Shown here: positions 21,720 through 35,084 of the stretch, piece by piece
Layout of the letters: every line of letters begins with the position of its first letter
Position numbering within the stretch: the first letter of the stretch is position 1
Assembly: GCF_000208745.1 (NCBI RefSeq)
Contig: NC_030858.1
Coordinates: forward strand, 35,856,486 to 35,920,485
Source: Theobroma cacao
Lineage: Eukaryota > Streptophyta > Magnoliopsida > Malvales > Malvaceae
DNA: 64,000 nucleotides
Reading direction: 5' to 3'
Made by a program: the position numbers and the translations under genes
The notes under the pieces: generated by a model
What the model saw: only the letters and a program-made list of their open reading frames with translations
The model's database searches: none
What the model was told of the DNA's origin: nothing

Positions 21720-22199
21720 ATGAATCATGATCATGGCATGGGAGGCATGGCACCAGCAACACAGTCAACCAATGGCACCGCCGGGATGCACCACCACGGG
21801 ATGATGATGATGATGCATATGACCTTCTTCTGGGGCAAGAACGCCGAGATCCTCTTCCCAGGCTGGCCCGGCTCGAGTGCCTGGATGTATGGATTAGCCT
21901 TGATATTGATCTTTGTACTTGCTTTCCTTGTTGAATGGCTCTCTCATTCTAATCACTTGATCAAGCGAGGATCGAGCAATGTCTCAGCTGGCCTTTTGCA
22001 AACGTTCTTGCATGCCATAAGGGTTGCTCTTGCTTATCTGGTGATGCTTGCTGTCATGTCTTTTAATGTTGGGGTGTTTCTTATGGCGGTTGCTGGCCAT
22101 ACCTTGGGGTTTTTGTTGTTTGGCAGTAGGATGTTCAAGAAAAATACAGAAGTGTTGTCTTATGAGAAAACCTCTGATCTTCCTCCTATGAGTTGCTGA
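21720..22199 (+). CDS. COPT1/2-like copper transporter (159 aa)
   Basis: Third COPT gene, single exon. The N-terminal metal-collecting arm is Met/His rich (MNHDHGMGGM, then MHHHGMMMMMHM to residue 34). Conserved MTFFWGKNAEILFPGWPG, three membrane helices, MLAVM (M109..M113) in helix 2 and GHTLG (126-130) in helix 3, ending PPMSC. Very close to the gene at 17614, so recent tandem duplication; both are probably root or leaf plasma-membrane Cu(I) importers. A trio of GTAC motifs upstream suggests induction under copper shortage. Confidence 0.95.
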   Translation: MNHDHGMGGMAPATQSTNGTAGMHHHGMMMMMHMTFFWGKNAEILFPGWPGSSAWMYGLALILIFVLAFLVEWLSHSNHLIKRGSSNVSAGLLQTFLHAIRVALAYLVMLAVMSFNVGVFLMAVAGHTLGFLLFGSRMFKKNTEVLSYEKTSDLPPMSC

Positions 22200-23599
22200 T
22201 GATCTATGCAATGTATCCTTCTGTCTTAAATTTCCAATTTCCAGTACATTTTACTTTTATATATATCTTCACCCTCTTGTTATATTTCACTTTAGAACTT
22301 GTGAGATTTATCAGTCAATTCCTTAATGATATGTGTTACGTTATAGCTTGGTTCTTATTTCTTTGTCTGTTTGTGTGGGTGGGTTTGTGTTTTTCATCTT
22401 TTGTTGTAATGAAAATTTCCCAAAATTCTAAGGGTCCTCTTGCTTTTTCCATAATGGAATTAATCAAAGTATCAGGAAAAAACAATTTTCCTGTTGTGAT
22501 ATTTTCTTTTCAAATCCAATTGTAATATCTGGCTCATAAAGATGAACACATGACCATGGGGATTGGATTCTGCATCTTTTTTTCTTTTCCTCGAGAAAAG
22601 GAATAATAGAATGGTTTTGGGAACATAATTAAATTTCCATGTTCCATGGCTTGCTGTCTTGTTGATTTGGCAATGCCTTTAACATATCCCACCAGAATCC
22701 AAAACCCTAGTGTCCAAGGGATTAGACACTTGCATACCCTTTACAAACGTATGAATCCTAATTAAGCATGTAAATCGAACGATTCTTTTGCCTATTTTCT
22801 TCATAGGGATCAATCATCTTTCAGTTCTCCATTAGTCTCCAGGGTTTTCCAGCAAAATCTAGGGCTTTCCCTTGGGTTTCATCAGTGGACCTGTAAAGTT
22901 CTAGTGCAAGCATTGAACATTGACAGACATGAGAGAACCGCAATTAAATTTTACAATAACTAGCCATCGAGAGGTTTCAATGCAAATTAAGATTTTTGTC
23001 TCAGTATCTGCCACACAAACATTATTCATCCTTTGATATTTTGGACATGGGTGTTCAATGCTTAGCTCAATGCCAACAGCCTACTTCAACTAAAAACTTT
23101 CATTAGGCATTGGCCCTTAGGCTCCTTCCAGTGGATTTCATCAACTTCTTCTCAGCTTTTATTCTCCCCAACCACCAATTGGTCGAGAATTTAAGGTTTT
23201 CCAACGGTTCTACAACTATGCGCAGAAAGGTTTAAAGAGGACAGGGCATATAACCGCATGGGTTAATTAAGGTGAACTCACCCACTTAATCCTAAATATA
23301 TATTGGGCCTGTTATTGATGTATAAACTACTTCTTATCAACAGATAGAGCCCACAATTGACCAGAATGTCTTTCTCTTCCTCATAAAAAAACTAAAGAAG
23401 GTTTAAGCCCAATGAATCTATTATTAGCACTATATATTATTTATTATGCATAATTAGGGTAATGTCTTGAGAAGTTAGATATTTAGAGTCCAAATGTTGA
23501 GGTCTAATGGGTACATCATTAATAAAATGAATACATAGAATGACTTTCCTTTAGGTAAGACAAGGAATGGATTAAAAGTAAAAAAATGTGGCATAAACT
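22200..23599. other. intergenic
   Basis: The first 300 bases probably include the COPT 3' UTR. No supported coding region after that. Confidence 0.5.
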
Positions 23600-23920
23600 C
23601 TATAATAAGTCTTGGTAGTATATTGTTTTATTAACTAAGCCCTCCATATTTAATTACATTCTAATTAATCCTTAAACTTCTATTTTGAGTCAAATTAACA
23701 CTTCGACTAAATGAAAGTGTAGCCATCATTAGACCCAATAATAGTTGTTCTTTTTACCACCATGACATATAATTCGGTTAGTTAATATGGCCACATGATA
23801 GAACCAAAATTTAGAATTATCAATAATTGATTGACTGACGTATTTGATTCAAAATAGAAATCTAAATATTCATTTGAATGTAATAAAAAGTGAAAAACTT
23901 AGTTAAAAAAAAAAAAGAAG
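23600..23920. repeat. foldback/MITE-like element, copy C (diverged)
   Basis: The left arm (ATTACATTCTAATTAATCC through TTCTATTTTGAGTCAAAT, about 23655-23698) pairs with a right arm at about 23845-23888 (inverse of ATTTGATTCAAAATAGAAAT and ATTTGAATGTAAT). More diverged than copies B and E but with the same outer arrangement. Confidence 0.5.
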
Positions 23921-25465
23921 AGATAGTATGTGAGTTTTTTTAGATTTTAAGCAAAAAAAAAATTGAAATTTTATCGAAAAACTCTGAAAATGGTTCCATT
24001 AGAATTGTGATTATCATTACTCATATCAAAATGTGATAATATTACTATTTTCTATGTATACTTTCTTTTTTGGATTATAGATACTATTTAGAATAAAGAT
24101 TACAAATTGATATGGGAGTTCTAAATAATTATCCAAAGCACTTGCACAATGACATGTGAATTTTTTTTAAAAAAATATTTATTAGTCTTGAGAACTATTA
24201 TGTTAGTCCACTTCTTTTACTTAATTGACAAGAGACTCTCTATGACATAAAGACTTGGTATAAACAAAAAAAAATTATATAATTACAAAAGATAATTACT
24301 GCTCAAAATGCTATTGACCGTAATCTTAACAGCTAATCTCATATTATAGGGTAGGGTAGACTGCAAATTTTTAAATTTTCAACTATGTATTAAAAGTAGT
24401 GGGTTGATGAGATCCAGCAATATTCATTATGCGCCCACGAGAGGCTAGACCTCTAGTGACTGTGAAACTTATGATAGTCATAGTGTTTAGTCATTGTTAA
24501 AGATAGGACAGATAGGGGCCCTCCTTGTGTAACTCATTTCAGCGCGTATTAAATGTTAACCAACAGAATCAGTCTACCCTAGCCTCCATGGTTAGGTAGC
24601 TATATTTGAAGGGAAAAAAACACCAATACAGCCAGTCGTATGAACTCATCATTAAAGCTTAATGTGCATTAAGGTAAAAATATATTTCAAATTTACCACA
24701 AAGAGACAAAGGAAATCGGAAAACTCACACGGCCTAATTTCAATTGACAAGTGAAGTGTTGACTAGCTTTTATCTTAGTTCAGGATGGTGACAAAGGGAG
24801 GACTGGACTCTCTTGGTCACAGGACCTGAGGTGGAAAAGAGCTAGCTAGGCACAAAAGTTTTCCGCCAAGCTGCCATCTACTTGCCGTTATGCCTGGTAT
24901 ATCTTTAGAACTTTTGATAGCTCATGTATATCTGCGCATGGGATTTGCACTAGATGGCGTCTCGAGCGAGCAGCTCTCACTCCCATAATCTTCAGATTCA
25001 GCTTCATCCAGAATAAGATCAAAAGATGGGAACAACTTCCAGCCGTGTCTCTCCAGGGTCAGTTGCCCGTTTATTGACCGCCACCCATCAAATTCCACAA
25101 TTAGAAGCAGTGGTCCCTATATTGTTTTTTGTCTGGTGCAAAACGGCTAAATCAAATCTAGAAATCCCAGCTTATATCCATCTTTTAACATGCCTCTGAA
25201 ACCGCCTGGTATTACGGAGCCCTTCTTTTCCTTCTGAGATCTTGCTGTTTGTAATGTTCTTTGCCAATTGACAGAACGTCTCTGCCTGATCAGTTCGCTC
25301 GATTTATTGCTAAGTAGCATTAGATATTCATCACTGTTTTGATGGTTCGCAGTAGACGCATGTATTCGTAAGATTAAGATCGTGTCCATGGTATTAATTA
25401 ATCGAAAACACAACTTAATAAGCATGGAATCATCCGGGACCCTTTGGCTGACAATACCACACTCA
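23921..25465. other. intergenic
   Basis: AT-rich to about 24300, then mixed sequence with no gene recognised. The 25147-25425 minus-strand ORF has no family I know; it may be part of the retroelement remnant next to it. Confidence 0.4.
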
Positions 25466-25690
25466 ACTCCTGCTTAAGCATGAGCTACTTCATTTGCCTC
25501 TCTCCTGACATGACAAAAACTACAGCTATTTGAACTTGAAGCTAGCTCGGTATTGAATTTCAACTCTGAATCGAATATCAACAAAGAATACAGCCCAGGA
25601 TACAAGTCAAGTATCAGGATTCCATAGTTTGTACAAGTTGCTATTACAGCAAATGTATGCGGACAACAACTTAATCCCATCGCCCAAACT
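25466..25690 (-). mobile_element. non-LTR retroelement RNase H-like remnant
   Basis: The minus-strand ORF ending near 25474 closes with CSFCHVRREANEVAHA, the hallmark end of the plant RNase H-like (RVT_3) domain found in LINE-type elements and their domesticated relatives. The frame stops right after this motif and the upstream part (catalytic Asp/Glu strands) is not clearly readable, so it is a decayed fragment. Confidence 0.7.
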
Positions 25691-27159
25691 TGCTGGGAAT
25701 ATTTGAAGCATAATAATCAGCAATTGCCCTACAAATTGCACGCCTTGAGCGATCAAAATACTTGAGTATGAATGCCAGATCGATCACTTCCATCATTGCA
25801 AAATTTAACAATGCACCTTATCCCTATGTTGCCATAAAGTGGCTTCATACGCATCACTAGGCAAAAAGAAAAAGCAACAGTTTCATCTTCCTCGTGTTAC
25901 TTTACCAGATTCAAAGTAAGTAGATAAAATGGAGTAAGTTCATCGGAATGAAGATGGAATCACTTCAACATTTTCTTGGTACAATTTCACTTAATATTTA
26001 GAAAACATGTCCTGTATTGTACATGATAAGCATAAAAACAAGAGCATATTTAAAAAAAGAAGAGAAAAAAAAATGATATACGAAAGAATCGAACATGGTT
26101 ACTAGATCCATCTATGTAAGAGCAAATAATGTGGACAGAGTAGATTGATCACAGATTCTGACCCCACAAAAACAGAAGCAAACACATATTTCCACATGGA
26201 AGACTGAAAAATCAAGTTCCTCACCTCCCAACTTCTCCCATACGAGTCGTATGGAGGGCGTAGACGGTCAGCACTAGATATAAACGAAAAACACAGCAAA
26301 AGGATAAAAGGGTGCACAAGGATTCTGGGCGCTGGCAAATCAGAAAACTACCTTGTCTTACCTGGCAAGCGCCTAAAAAGGACCATCTTTTTCATCGAAG
26401 AAACTTCGAAGATGGAAACTTTCCAGGTGAAAGTGATATTCAAAGTTACAGCGTTTATGGACCCAAATGGATTAATTAGTTTCTGCCTCTGGTCATACTC
26501 ATACGTGCCTTTGATTTAAAGTTACAAGTGGTCCTATCCCCAGAGCTTCATTTACGTTCATGTTCAAAAGTAAAATAAGGTGTACACCAACTTGCATAAA
26601 ACCATCTAGGAAAGGTAGAAAGGCTAAATTTACTTAATGTTTCACTGAATCTTCACATTTTCATGAGATCCCTGTAAAACCAACATAATGAAATTTTTCA
26701 CTGATGCTAGAAAGTGATGAAAGGGCACAAAATAGAAGTGCATGCCATGATGTGGAAACGAAAGACTTTTCGATGAGATACCAAAGGAAGTTCATATTGC
26801 TGATAGCTGATTTTATTACAAGGACTTTACCAAAGACATCCTCAATAAGCTTACAAAGACTTGAGCCAGCCAGCCAGCCAGCTAGCCAGAGGAAACAAAG
26901 ACTGTACGTATTAATTTTATTTGCCCATCTAACCTCAAACCCTAATTAGAAAAGAAAAAAAATTGAAAAATACATATTTTTTAACCTTATAAGTAATATT
27001 ACTTTGTCCTACGCTCTGTAGATTCCCTATATTTGACCACTCTGTCTTTTTTTTCTTTTCCTCTTTATTCTGCCTTGAACTTGTTTTGTTCCCTTCATTT
27101 AGCTTAAATGAAAAATTAGAAGTGAGAAGCAACCCCGTGTGCTTGAGAGGGTTCTTATT
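25691..27159. other. intergenic and 3' flank
   Basis: No supported gene. It holds a 17-base perfect palindrome at 26238-26254 (CCATACGAGTCGTATGG), a short CCAG-type microsatellite near 26865-26890, and, in the last part, the likely 3' UTR of the minus-strand gene that ends at 27160. Confidence 0.45.
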
Positions 27160-28987
27160 TTAATATGTCCATTCCTGAGGTAGACCCACGTCTTGATGGT
27201 TCAAAGCCGGCACCGTCCTGGACTGGCGTTTTTGCTGTGAATACATGCTATTCCTCCCACTCACAGAAGCATCTGCATGGAATCAGAAAAAGGTTTTAAA
27301 TTGAAATGTGAAGACAAAAGGCTTAACGAAAATGTTGTTTTCTTGGATGGTCAGTTAGTTACCGTGTTCAAGAGGAAAACCACTGTCGAACCTTGATGGG
27401 ACCCCTGTTTTCTCAAAGTGGAGCTTCAGGGCCTGAAGTACTCTTGCGGGAATCAGAACTGTGGCACATCCTGATCAAGACAGAATCCAGGTTTAAATAT
27501 CTGGGAAGGGATATCTGTGTATACACTGACTAGCAAAATCCAAGTCCACCAGGGTAATAATACTATTAATTAAATTTACACTAAGTTTCCGGTGAAAGCA
27601 ACAAGCAAATGGAGTAAACCAGGACGGGACCACGGGCGGGGAAGATTCCTGTTCGCATTGATCAAATCTTGGACACTAGCAAACGAGAAATATTTAGTTG
27701 ATGAAAAGGAATCTCGGAACATGGGAATATAAACAAATTACCAGAATTCATAGTCAAAACTCGGAAACCCAACACAATAAAAATACAAACTTAATCGGCA
27801 TATGGGATAGTTGATAGTCCACTGAACATTTAACCACCCCAACGAATCAAACCAAACTTTCGCCTAAATCCAAAAGCGACCCCTGGAACCTTTCAATTAT
27901 TCTAAGAACCGAAAAAAAAATTATCACCAAAAAGGAACACTTTTGAACCTTGTTTCTTGCGTGACTCACAAGGAGTTCCTATTCCACGAGGCAAGAAAAC
28001 ACCAGTCCCACATGAACCATTTCTTGAACCGGATGCATTAAGGAAAACAGCCCTCATATCAGAACCGGCTTGTTGGTTGGTCTGTTGCTGCTGCTGCTGC
28101 TGCCGAGTATACCAGGGATTATTAGAGTTTGTGGCAGCTTTTTGGCCATTGTCACTGAAGACTCTCCCTTTGCTTTGATAATGCTTAACCCTTGGCTTTT
28201 GTTCCATTTGCTTCATAGCTTGCTCTTGTTTAAGCCTGTGAAACTGTAATTTATAAGAAGTTAAATTAGTGCAATTTCATTACTAGTAAATAAGTCTAGA
28301 AGAAAAAAACTAATGATATTCCTGCTTACTTGGATAGCTCTTAGTTGATCATCAATAAGGGTTCGCTTTGATTGAAATCTAGCATATGGGTTACTCCTGG
28401 ATACTTGGATTGAGGTGGATGTGCTTATAAATCTCTCACCTTGGTTATATCTGGCTGTTTCTTCATTTATCTTCATCTTTTCAAAATTCCCACCCATAGG
28501 TGTCAATGGCGGAGATGGCTCCCTTGATGGCCCAGCAGGACTATCAAGGTTCGACCAAAGCTGTGACCAGAGCGTTGATTCTGGTGAACCAGCCAAACCC
28601 CAGGACTAAAAAAATCAAAAGATCAGTTTTTTTAAATAAAACTTTGAAGCCAAAATAGAATCTGTCATGACCAAGAAGAGGAAATACCTTTTCATGTTTA
28701 TCTTCATCTTGAAGCATGTATTGAGCCATCTGGCGAGTCAACTCACCCATGTAATCGTCTTCCTCTTCACTGCTCTCTGTTGAGCTTGAACTCAGCTCAG
28801 AGCCAATAGGTGAACTAAACTCAGACCCGGAATCAGTTGAGCCAAATACGTAATAAAAGGCGTTTTGGTTGATGGGTTTGTTGCTGCTACTGTTGCTGTT
28901 ATCCAGTGAGAGACCATGAAGGTCTTGGGGAGTGAAAAACTGAGAAGGAAGCAATAACTCGGAGTTGTTTAGGTCAACAGCCATCAT
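27160..28987 (-). CDS. conserved plant protein of unknown function, five exons (363 aa)
   Basis: Exons 28987-28688, 28605-28330, 28243-27949, 27470-27363 and 27272-27160; all borders are GT..AG and the phases close to 364 codons with stop. Start MMAVDLNNSELLLPSQFF. Exon 1 is rich in Ser and acidic residues (SSSSTESSEEEDDYMGEL), exon 2 has LWSQLWSNLDSPAGPS and a Pro-rich patch, exon 3 has a seven-Gln run coded by CTG-type repeats (near residues 235-241) and the motif SCGTGVFLPRG; exon 4 has CATVLIPARVLQALKLHFE. I recognise the GTGVFLPR and VLIPxRVxQALxLH motifs as those of a plant-specific family without a secure function; some databases give it odd names. Low-complexity composition suggests a soluble, possibly nuclear regulator. 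No membrane segment or signal peptide. Gene model firm, function unknown. Confidence 0.85.
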
Positions 28988-31755
28988 AAATGAATTACAA
29001 GTTTTGCACTGTGAAGTGGAACAGAAATCAGGTAAGGGGGTTGATGATTTGCTATTATGGATGTTGCTGGTTCGACAAGATACAATTATTACCTGGTCTC
29101 TCACGCATGTACTCAGAGAAAAAAATAAGGCTAGAAAAGAGAAAAGCAGGACAGATATACAAAGAGAGAATCCTGTGGGACTTCTTAACTGATGTTCTAA
29201 GGAATGGAGTATGGAACAGGGCTTTTTTTTAAGACAAAGACAGATTAAAAAAACCAAGACAACTTAGACAAGTTCAGTAGAGGACATGGGCGCCAGGTCT
29301 AGGACTTCTTATAGTGTGTTTTTTGTGTTCTGTCTGTGCTATGTGGGCTCTAGTAGGTTGGACCGTACATTTGTCCAGCCATGCGATTGCAAACTCACCT
29401 GCCATTTGTTAGGGAGTTGCACTCTGGTAAATTAACAAATTTGAGGACTAGTCTAGTCAGGGATGTTCACATGGTTTATGCAAAACTAACTGAGTTGTTA
29501 AACAGGTACAAATTTGGGTTTATTTAGGGGGCCAAGGGGCTTGTTGTTTCCTCAAACGAAAGAAAGGTTAACGTGGTTGACTGATGATTACTCTTCTTCT
29601 GTCTTGACATTTAAAAGTATGAACGCAGTCATTTGTTCCTTTGTTATCTACAACAAAGGCAAAGCATTGTTGAAAAGTTTGCCATTAAAAAAGACCAGAT
29701 CAGTTGTGCTAACTGGACTTTCTTAAAAGAGGTGGTTTATTTTGTGGACTTCTTTTCGATCTTTGGTTAGCTATTGAGCATTTTTTTTTTCTTTTTCCTT
29801 TTTTTTTGTTTGGGTTAAGCTTTAGCTGTTAGTCAACAAAACCTGCTGGTTAATGGATTAGGTGAGAATGAATGGACTGCATTGGTTTTAGATTTTGGTT
29901 GGACAGGTTTGGCACTAAAATTTGGAGTTAGCTGGAATGGTAATTGAGAAATGATTGGAAAGAAATAGAAACTATAAGTTATTCTGGAAAACCCACTTTA
30001 GCTTCCGGATCTTGCTGATATGGATATGCTGTCAAAACCTCCCTGCACATTTCTTTTCCATAAAATGTTCTCGGAAAGGACAGAAAAGATCTCAAAGCAG
30101 GTGCTCAAGTTAAGTGATTCGGCCTAAACTATGCCAACTTCATCTTATTCAGCCCTAGAGTCTTCAGCTGGGCTCTTCTGCAAGTGTTGGGGGGCTTGCC
30201 CAGATTACAGACTCAAGACCAACAGTTGTAGTTTTCTTGGGCCAAAATCTAATGCCTAAACCCAAATTTCTCCCATAAATGGTTCATCATTTTTTCACCA
30301 GTAGGATGAGGGATTACAATAAAAGAGATCCAAATTCCTGCTTTAAGAAGATGACATTTGCTGCATTAGTATTGGTATGATAGCATGAATTTCACTATCA
30401 TAGTCTAAGTTTATCATGTTGTTCAAAACAAATATCTTTTGCAATAAATATGGAATGAGCTGACTGTCGGTTGTGGGCCTTATTTTGGCAGTGCATGGGT
30501 CATGACTACTTTTGCTCTCTCTGCCTCTAGAAAGTCTACATCCGTTTATATAGTGTTTAGAGTTTAACCAGATAAATAAAAACGAATCTTTTTTTCTTAG
30601 TACAGAGGCATGGTTTGTGCAAGTATGATTTAATTGACTCAGCCAAAGAAAATCCTTCAAGTTTCAGCTAAGGATTAGTGGGGTAGAGAGAGGACACGAG
30701 CTGAACAAATGGTCTTTCTTTCTAGAGTCAACCTGTCTCATCCCTAGACTCTCAGCATCCAGGATGAGGATATGGTGGGAGCGTGGAACTTATGGCTTTA
30801 AGCTGGAAGCATATATTCTCATCGACGTGAGATTCACATGATTCATTTCTGGAAGGGTGACAATCTCTCTTACTTCAATAAGAGTCTATTATCATTAGAG
30901 ACTCTGATATCAACTCCTCCATTTCAAATCAATCAAAGACTAATTCATGTGAGATATTAACTCATATAAAGTATTATTCGACTTCATGATTAACTCATGT
31001 AAAGTATTATTCATTTTGATCTGCTTATGTCATTATTTTATCTCACAAAAAAAAATTTATAGGTTAAAAATTATATGAATTTTTAAATACTTTATATCAT
31101 TTTAATACATAATTAATTGAGTAAAAATTACACAATTAATATGAGATTCATAACTATTTTCTAAGATTATGATTTTTTTATTTTTATTAATAAAATTTTT
31201 TAATGTAAGATTTATAATTCTATTCGTTCGATGCAAACTCATATAGCTCCTTTTTGAAAGGATGGCATCTTCCCCGTGTTGTGATGATGAGCCACAATTG
31301 CTTAAAGAAAAAATCTTCTCCAGGAGAACAATTTCACATGTTGTGACTTGTGATATTATTCTTCTTCTGTTCTTGATTACAAAACTGAAATGAGAATTAC
31401 AAAAGCATATCAAAGTTTACCGGTTTTCTAATTCTCTGATGCAAAAGTTTCACATAGAGAATTTTCCCTGTATTATTATACTATTAGACTTAGAATAGTT
31501 GAATAGTTTAGTAGTACAATCTTGGCAGCAATCTCAAGTGACACAGCTTGGCAAGGCAATCCAACGATCCTCACTATATGCTTTGGCCTTCACAAAAAAG
31601 AAACGGCTGAAAAGAATAAAAAAAGGGCCTACCTACTAAAGTTAAGCAGAAGCATCTGAAAGCTTTCTCAAAACTGTTTGCCCAGAGTTCAAAGCCTTGT
31701 TCCTCTGATTAGATTTTTGTTTCTCTTTCTGGGTTCGAATTCTTAAGGGAAAAAG
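28988..31755. other. intergenic
   Basis: Includes the upstream region of the unknown-function gene and, at the far end, the promoter of the universal stress protein. ORFs in between are short and lack family support; poly-T tracts occur near 29790. Nothing else seen. Confidence 0.5.
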
Positions 31756-32575
31756 ATGACAAAAGAAAGGAAAATTGGTGTAGCCGTGGATTTCTCCAAG
31801 GGAAGCAAATTAGCTCTCCAATGGGCAATTGACAATCTGCTCGACAAAGGTGATACCCTGTATCTCATCCATGTCAAGCCCCAACAGGGTGATGAGTCCC
31901 GCAACCTTCTTTGGTCAACCACCGGCTCACGTAAGTGACTGTACAGTTCAATTCAATTTTTGATCAAGCTTTATGCTATGATCATTTGCTTTCCACGATG
32001 TTTGATTAAATTATATTAAATTGTAGCTCTGATTCCTTTGGCGGAGTTTCGTGAGAAGGAGGTGATGCAGAAGTACGAGGTTAACCTTGATCCTGAGGTT
32101 CTGGACTTGGTTGATACTGCTTCCAGGCAGAAGCAGGTTTCCCCTGGCAGCTTTATGTGTATTTCTCCTTCTGTTCTTTGTCATTATTTCTGATCTTTGA
32201 TCTGATCTTGCTCTCATATCCATTACAGGTGACTATTGTGGCAAAGATTTACTGGGGTGATGCCAGGGACAGAATCTGTGAAGCTGTTGGAGACTTGAAG
32301 CTTGACTGTTTAGTCATGGGTAGCAGAGGACTTGGCACCATCCAAAGGTAAATCTTTATGATCTTCCTGCTAATTAAAGGGTGGATTGTTTTGGTTCAAG
32401 ATCATTCATAGATAAATAATCCCATTGAGTTGTTTTATGTTCATGTTACATTGATTTTGATATTCTGATTTTTATTTGAAATAGGGTACTGATTGGGAGT
32501 GTGAGCAACTATGTGATGGTAAATGCTACTTGCCCTGTAACAATCGTCAAGGATCCCAGTGCTCATGGTTTTTGA
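31756..32575 (+). CDS. universal stress protein, single USP domain (164 aa)
   Basis: Small cytosolic ATP-binding stress protein of the UspA fold. Four exons: 31756-31930, 32027-32136, 32229-32347 and 32485-32575, all GT..AG, total 165 codons with stop. Start [18 protein letters not shown], the typical first strand and helix with the Asp of the nucleotide site (VAVDFS). Near the C-terminus it has GSRGLG (126-131) followed nine residues on by GSVSNYV (139-145), the G-2x-G-9x-G(S/T) ATP-binding signature, then CPVTIVK as the last strand. Intact; role in stress tolerance inferred from the family only. Confidence 0.95.
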
Positions 32576-33127
32576 CAAGAAAGTCTGATTTAGTTTTCTG
32601 CAAAGTATTGTATCTTCGAAAATAATTGGTGATCTCATCTCTCTATGGGGATACATGGATATCTTGATTCTTAAGGTGTGCTGAGATCTTGAGAGTGCTT
32701 TCCGAAGCTGTTTCCATGATTAAACCTTGTATCTACATGGTTTATAGTTGCAATAAATAACAAACTTTTGCTTCCTATTATTTTATTTATTGGCCTAGTG
32801 AACAATCTACCTATTGAACTCTCTGTATGTTCCAAGTCTTTGTTACAGACAGCAATCCTCCATTACTAGAGAGAAATTATACATATTTCAACTACAGAAA
32901 GGTTAAAGAATATATCCAAGTATGCAACTTATTTGAATTCAAACTTCTTTCTATCAAAGAAACCCTGCAAATTAGCATGATGCATGACTTTACTGCCTAT
33001 GAAGTTTGAACTCCGGGAATCAAATTAACCTGTTTAATTTTGACAGCTTCAATTTTCTTTACCCAATAACATGAATGAAATATTCCCTCTGTGGGAGATC
33101 AATCATGGGAGATAGCATCCAGCTCTT
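32576..33127. other. intergenic
   Basis: 3' UTR of the stress protein gene, then flank of the GST pseudogene. Nothing else recognised. Confidence 0.5.
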
Positions 33128-33851
<724 letters not shown>

Positions 33852-35084
33852 CTCAGTTCTGCTCTATGGAGAAATGAGGAGCAAATTGTTACTTTGTCTA
33901 TTTTCCTATGAACTTGTTGCATTTTCTTAAATGAAAGATTTCTTGGCCTACAAGGCTGTGAAATTCGTCATCTAGTGGGTTGTTGGCAGAGCCTTTTCCT
34001 CCTAATCCATGAAAGGACCACAAGATTGTCAACTTCCATGAATGATTGAACTTAATTTAACCCATAAATATCAAATTCTCAATGACTGCTTTAATAGTTT
34101 ATTTATAGAGAATCCATTATATATAGTAAATTATAAAATATAAAGTTTATTTACTTCATAGTTTTAATTTTTTTTTTACACGACACCTTATGATGTTTTA
34201 TTTCCCAATTAATATCAGCATATAAAATTTGATAGAACATTGTTTAAGGATAAGGAGAACTAAAATTAGATTATAATGGCTGCTTGGTCCTAATTAATAA
34301 TTAATTAGACATTGGGTCTATATAATAACCAGGTTGACAACTTGCAAATTTTTTCTAATGTTTTTATTTTATTCTAATGATTCCATAACATGATTTTAAC
34401 CTAAACATAGTTTATGGCTGCATGCATTATGACTAAATCCATGCTTTATGACGCATGAGCATGAAGTATCCAGCTTTCTTATAATGCTTATCATGAATTA
34501 TAAGTTAAATCTGATACTATAAGAAACTTAAAATTAGTCAAATTGACTTAAAAGAAATTTTAACTTTAGGCATAATTTGTTTTTGGTACAACTTTAGGGA
34601 TAATTACATAAAAAAATTTGCAATTTCAGTAGGAATTAGGGTCACAATTAATCCACATTAGAAAAAAAATAATTAAATGATTTTCTTTTAATCCATAAAA
34701 TTCAATCTTTTTTTGGAATAAGAGAGTCAATACAAATGGAAGTAAAACACTTTGTTTGATTAAAGTAAGTTATTTTTTAATATAGAAAATACAAAAAAAA
34801 ATCATGTTTTATTAAAAGATTTATGCATTCTTTCTCCGACGGTCGCCTTCTCATTCCCTTCCCTCTTCCAGTAATTTTATGGAATCTCACAAGCAGCAAA
34901 ACCCAGCAAAGCAATCCTCTAAAAGCCCCAAATTTCCTTCTTTTGAGCCTTTTTAAGGCTTCCCTTTTGCCCACTGGAATCAGTTTGTGAGCTTTGTTGT
35001 TAAACTTGGGTTAAAAAAATTGCAAACTTTGACCTTTTCTAAAGTTGCACTCCACGGTACTGCAAATTCATATAAACAGCCCAC
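33852..35084. other. intergenic
   Basis: Very AT-rich to 34780. The last 300 bases are the likely promoter and leader of the ARMC7 gene. No gene seen. Confidence 0.5.

Noticed and set aside
22193..22525. 110-aa hydrophobic ORF after the third COPT
   Set aside because: Lies in the 3' UTR; Phe/Leu-rich translation of T-rich DNA.
26220..26260. Possible miRNA precursor (TTCCTCACCTCCCAAC near a palindrome)
   Set aside because: The palindrome is too short and no 20-22 base arm pairs with the candidate; no match to miRNA families I know.
26102..26338. Minus-strand ORF with a signal-peptide-like start
   Set aside because: It begins at TTG, no ATG in frame, and the body matches nothing known; considered as a secreted peptide but not supported.
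29514..29726. 70-aa ORF in the 29-31 kb spacer
   Set aside because: No similarity, no splice partner.
34777..34974. Basic 65-aa ORF upstream of ARMC7
   Set aside because: Low-complexity, minus strand, within the likely promoter; no similarity.
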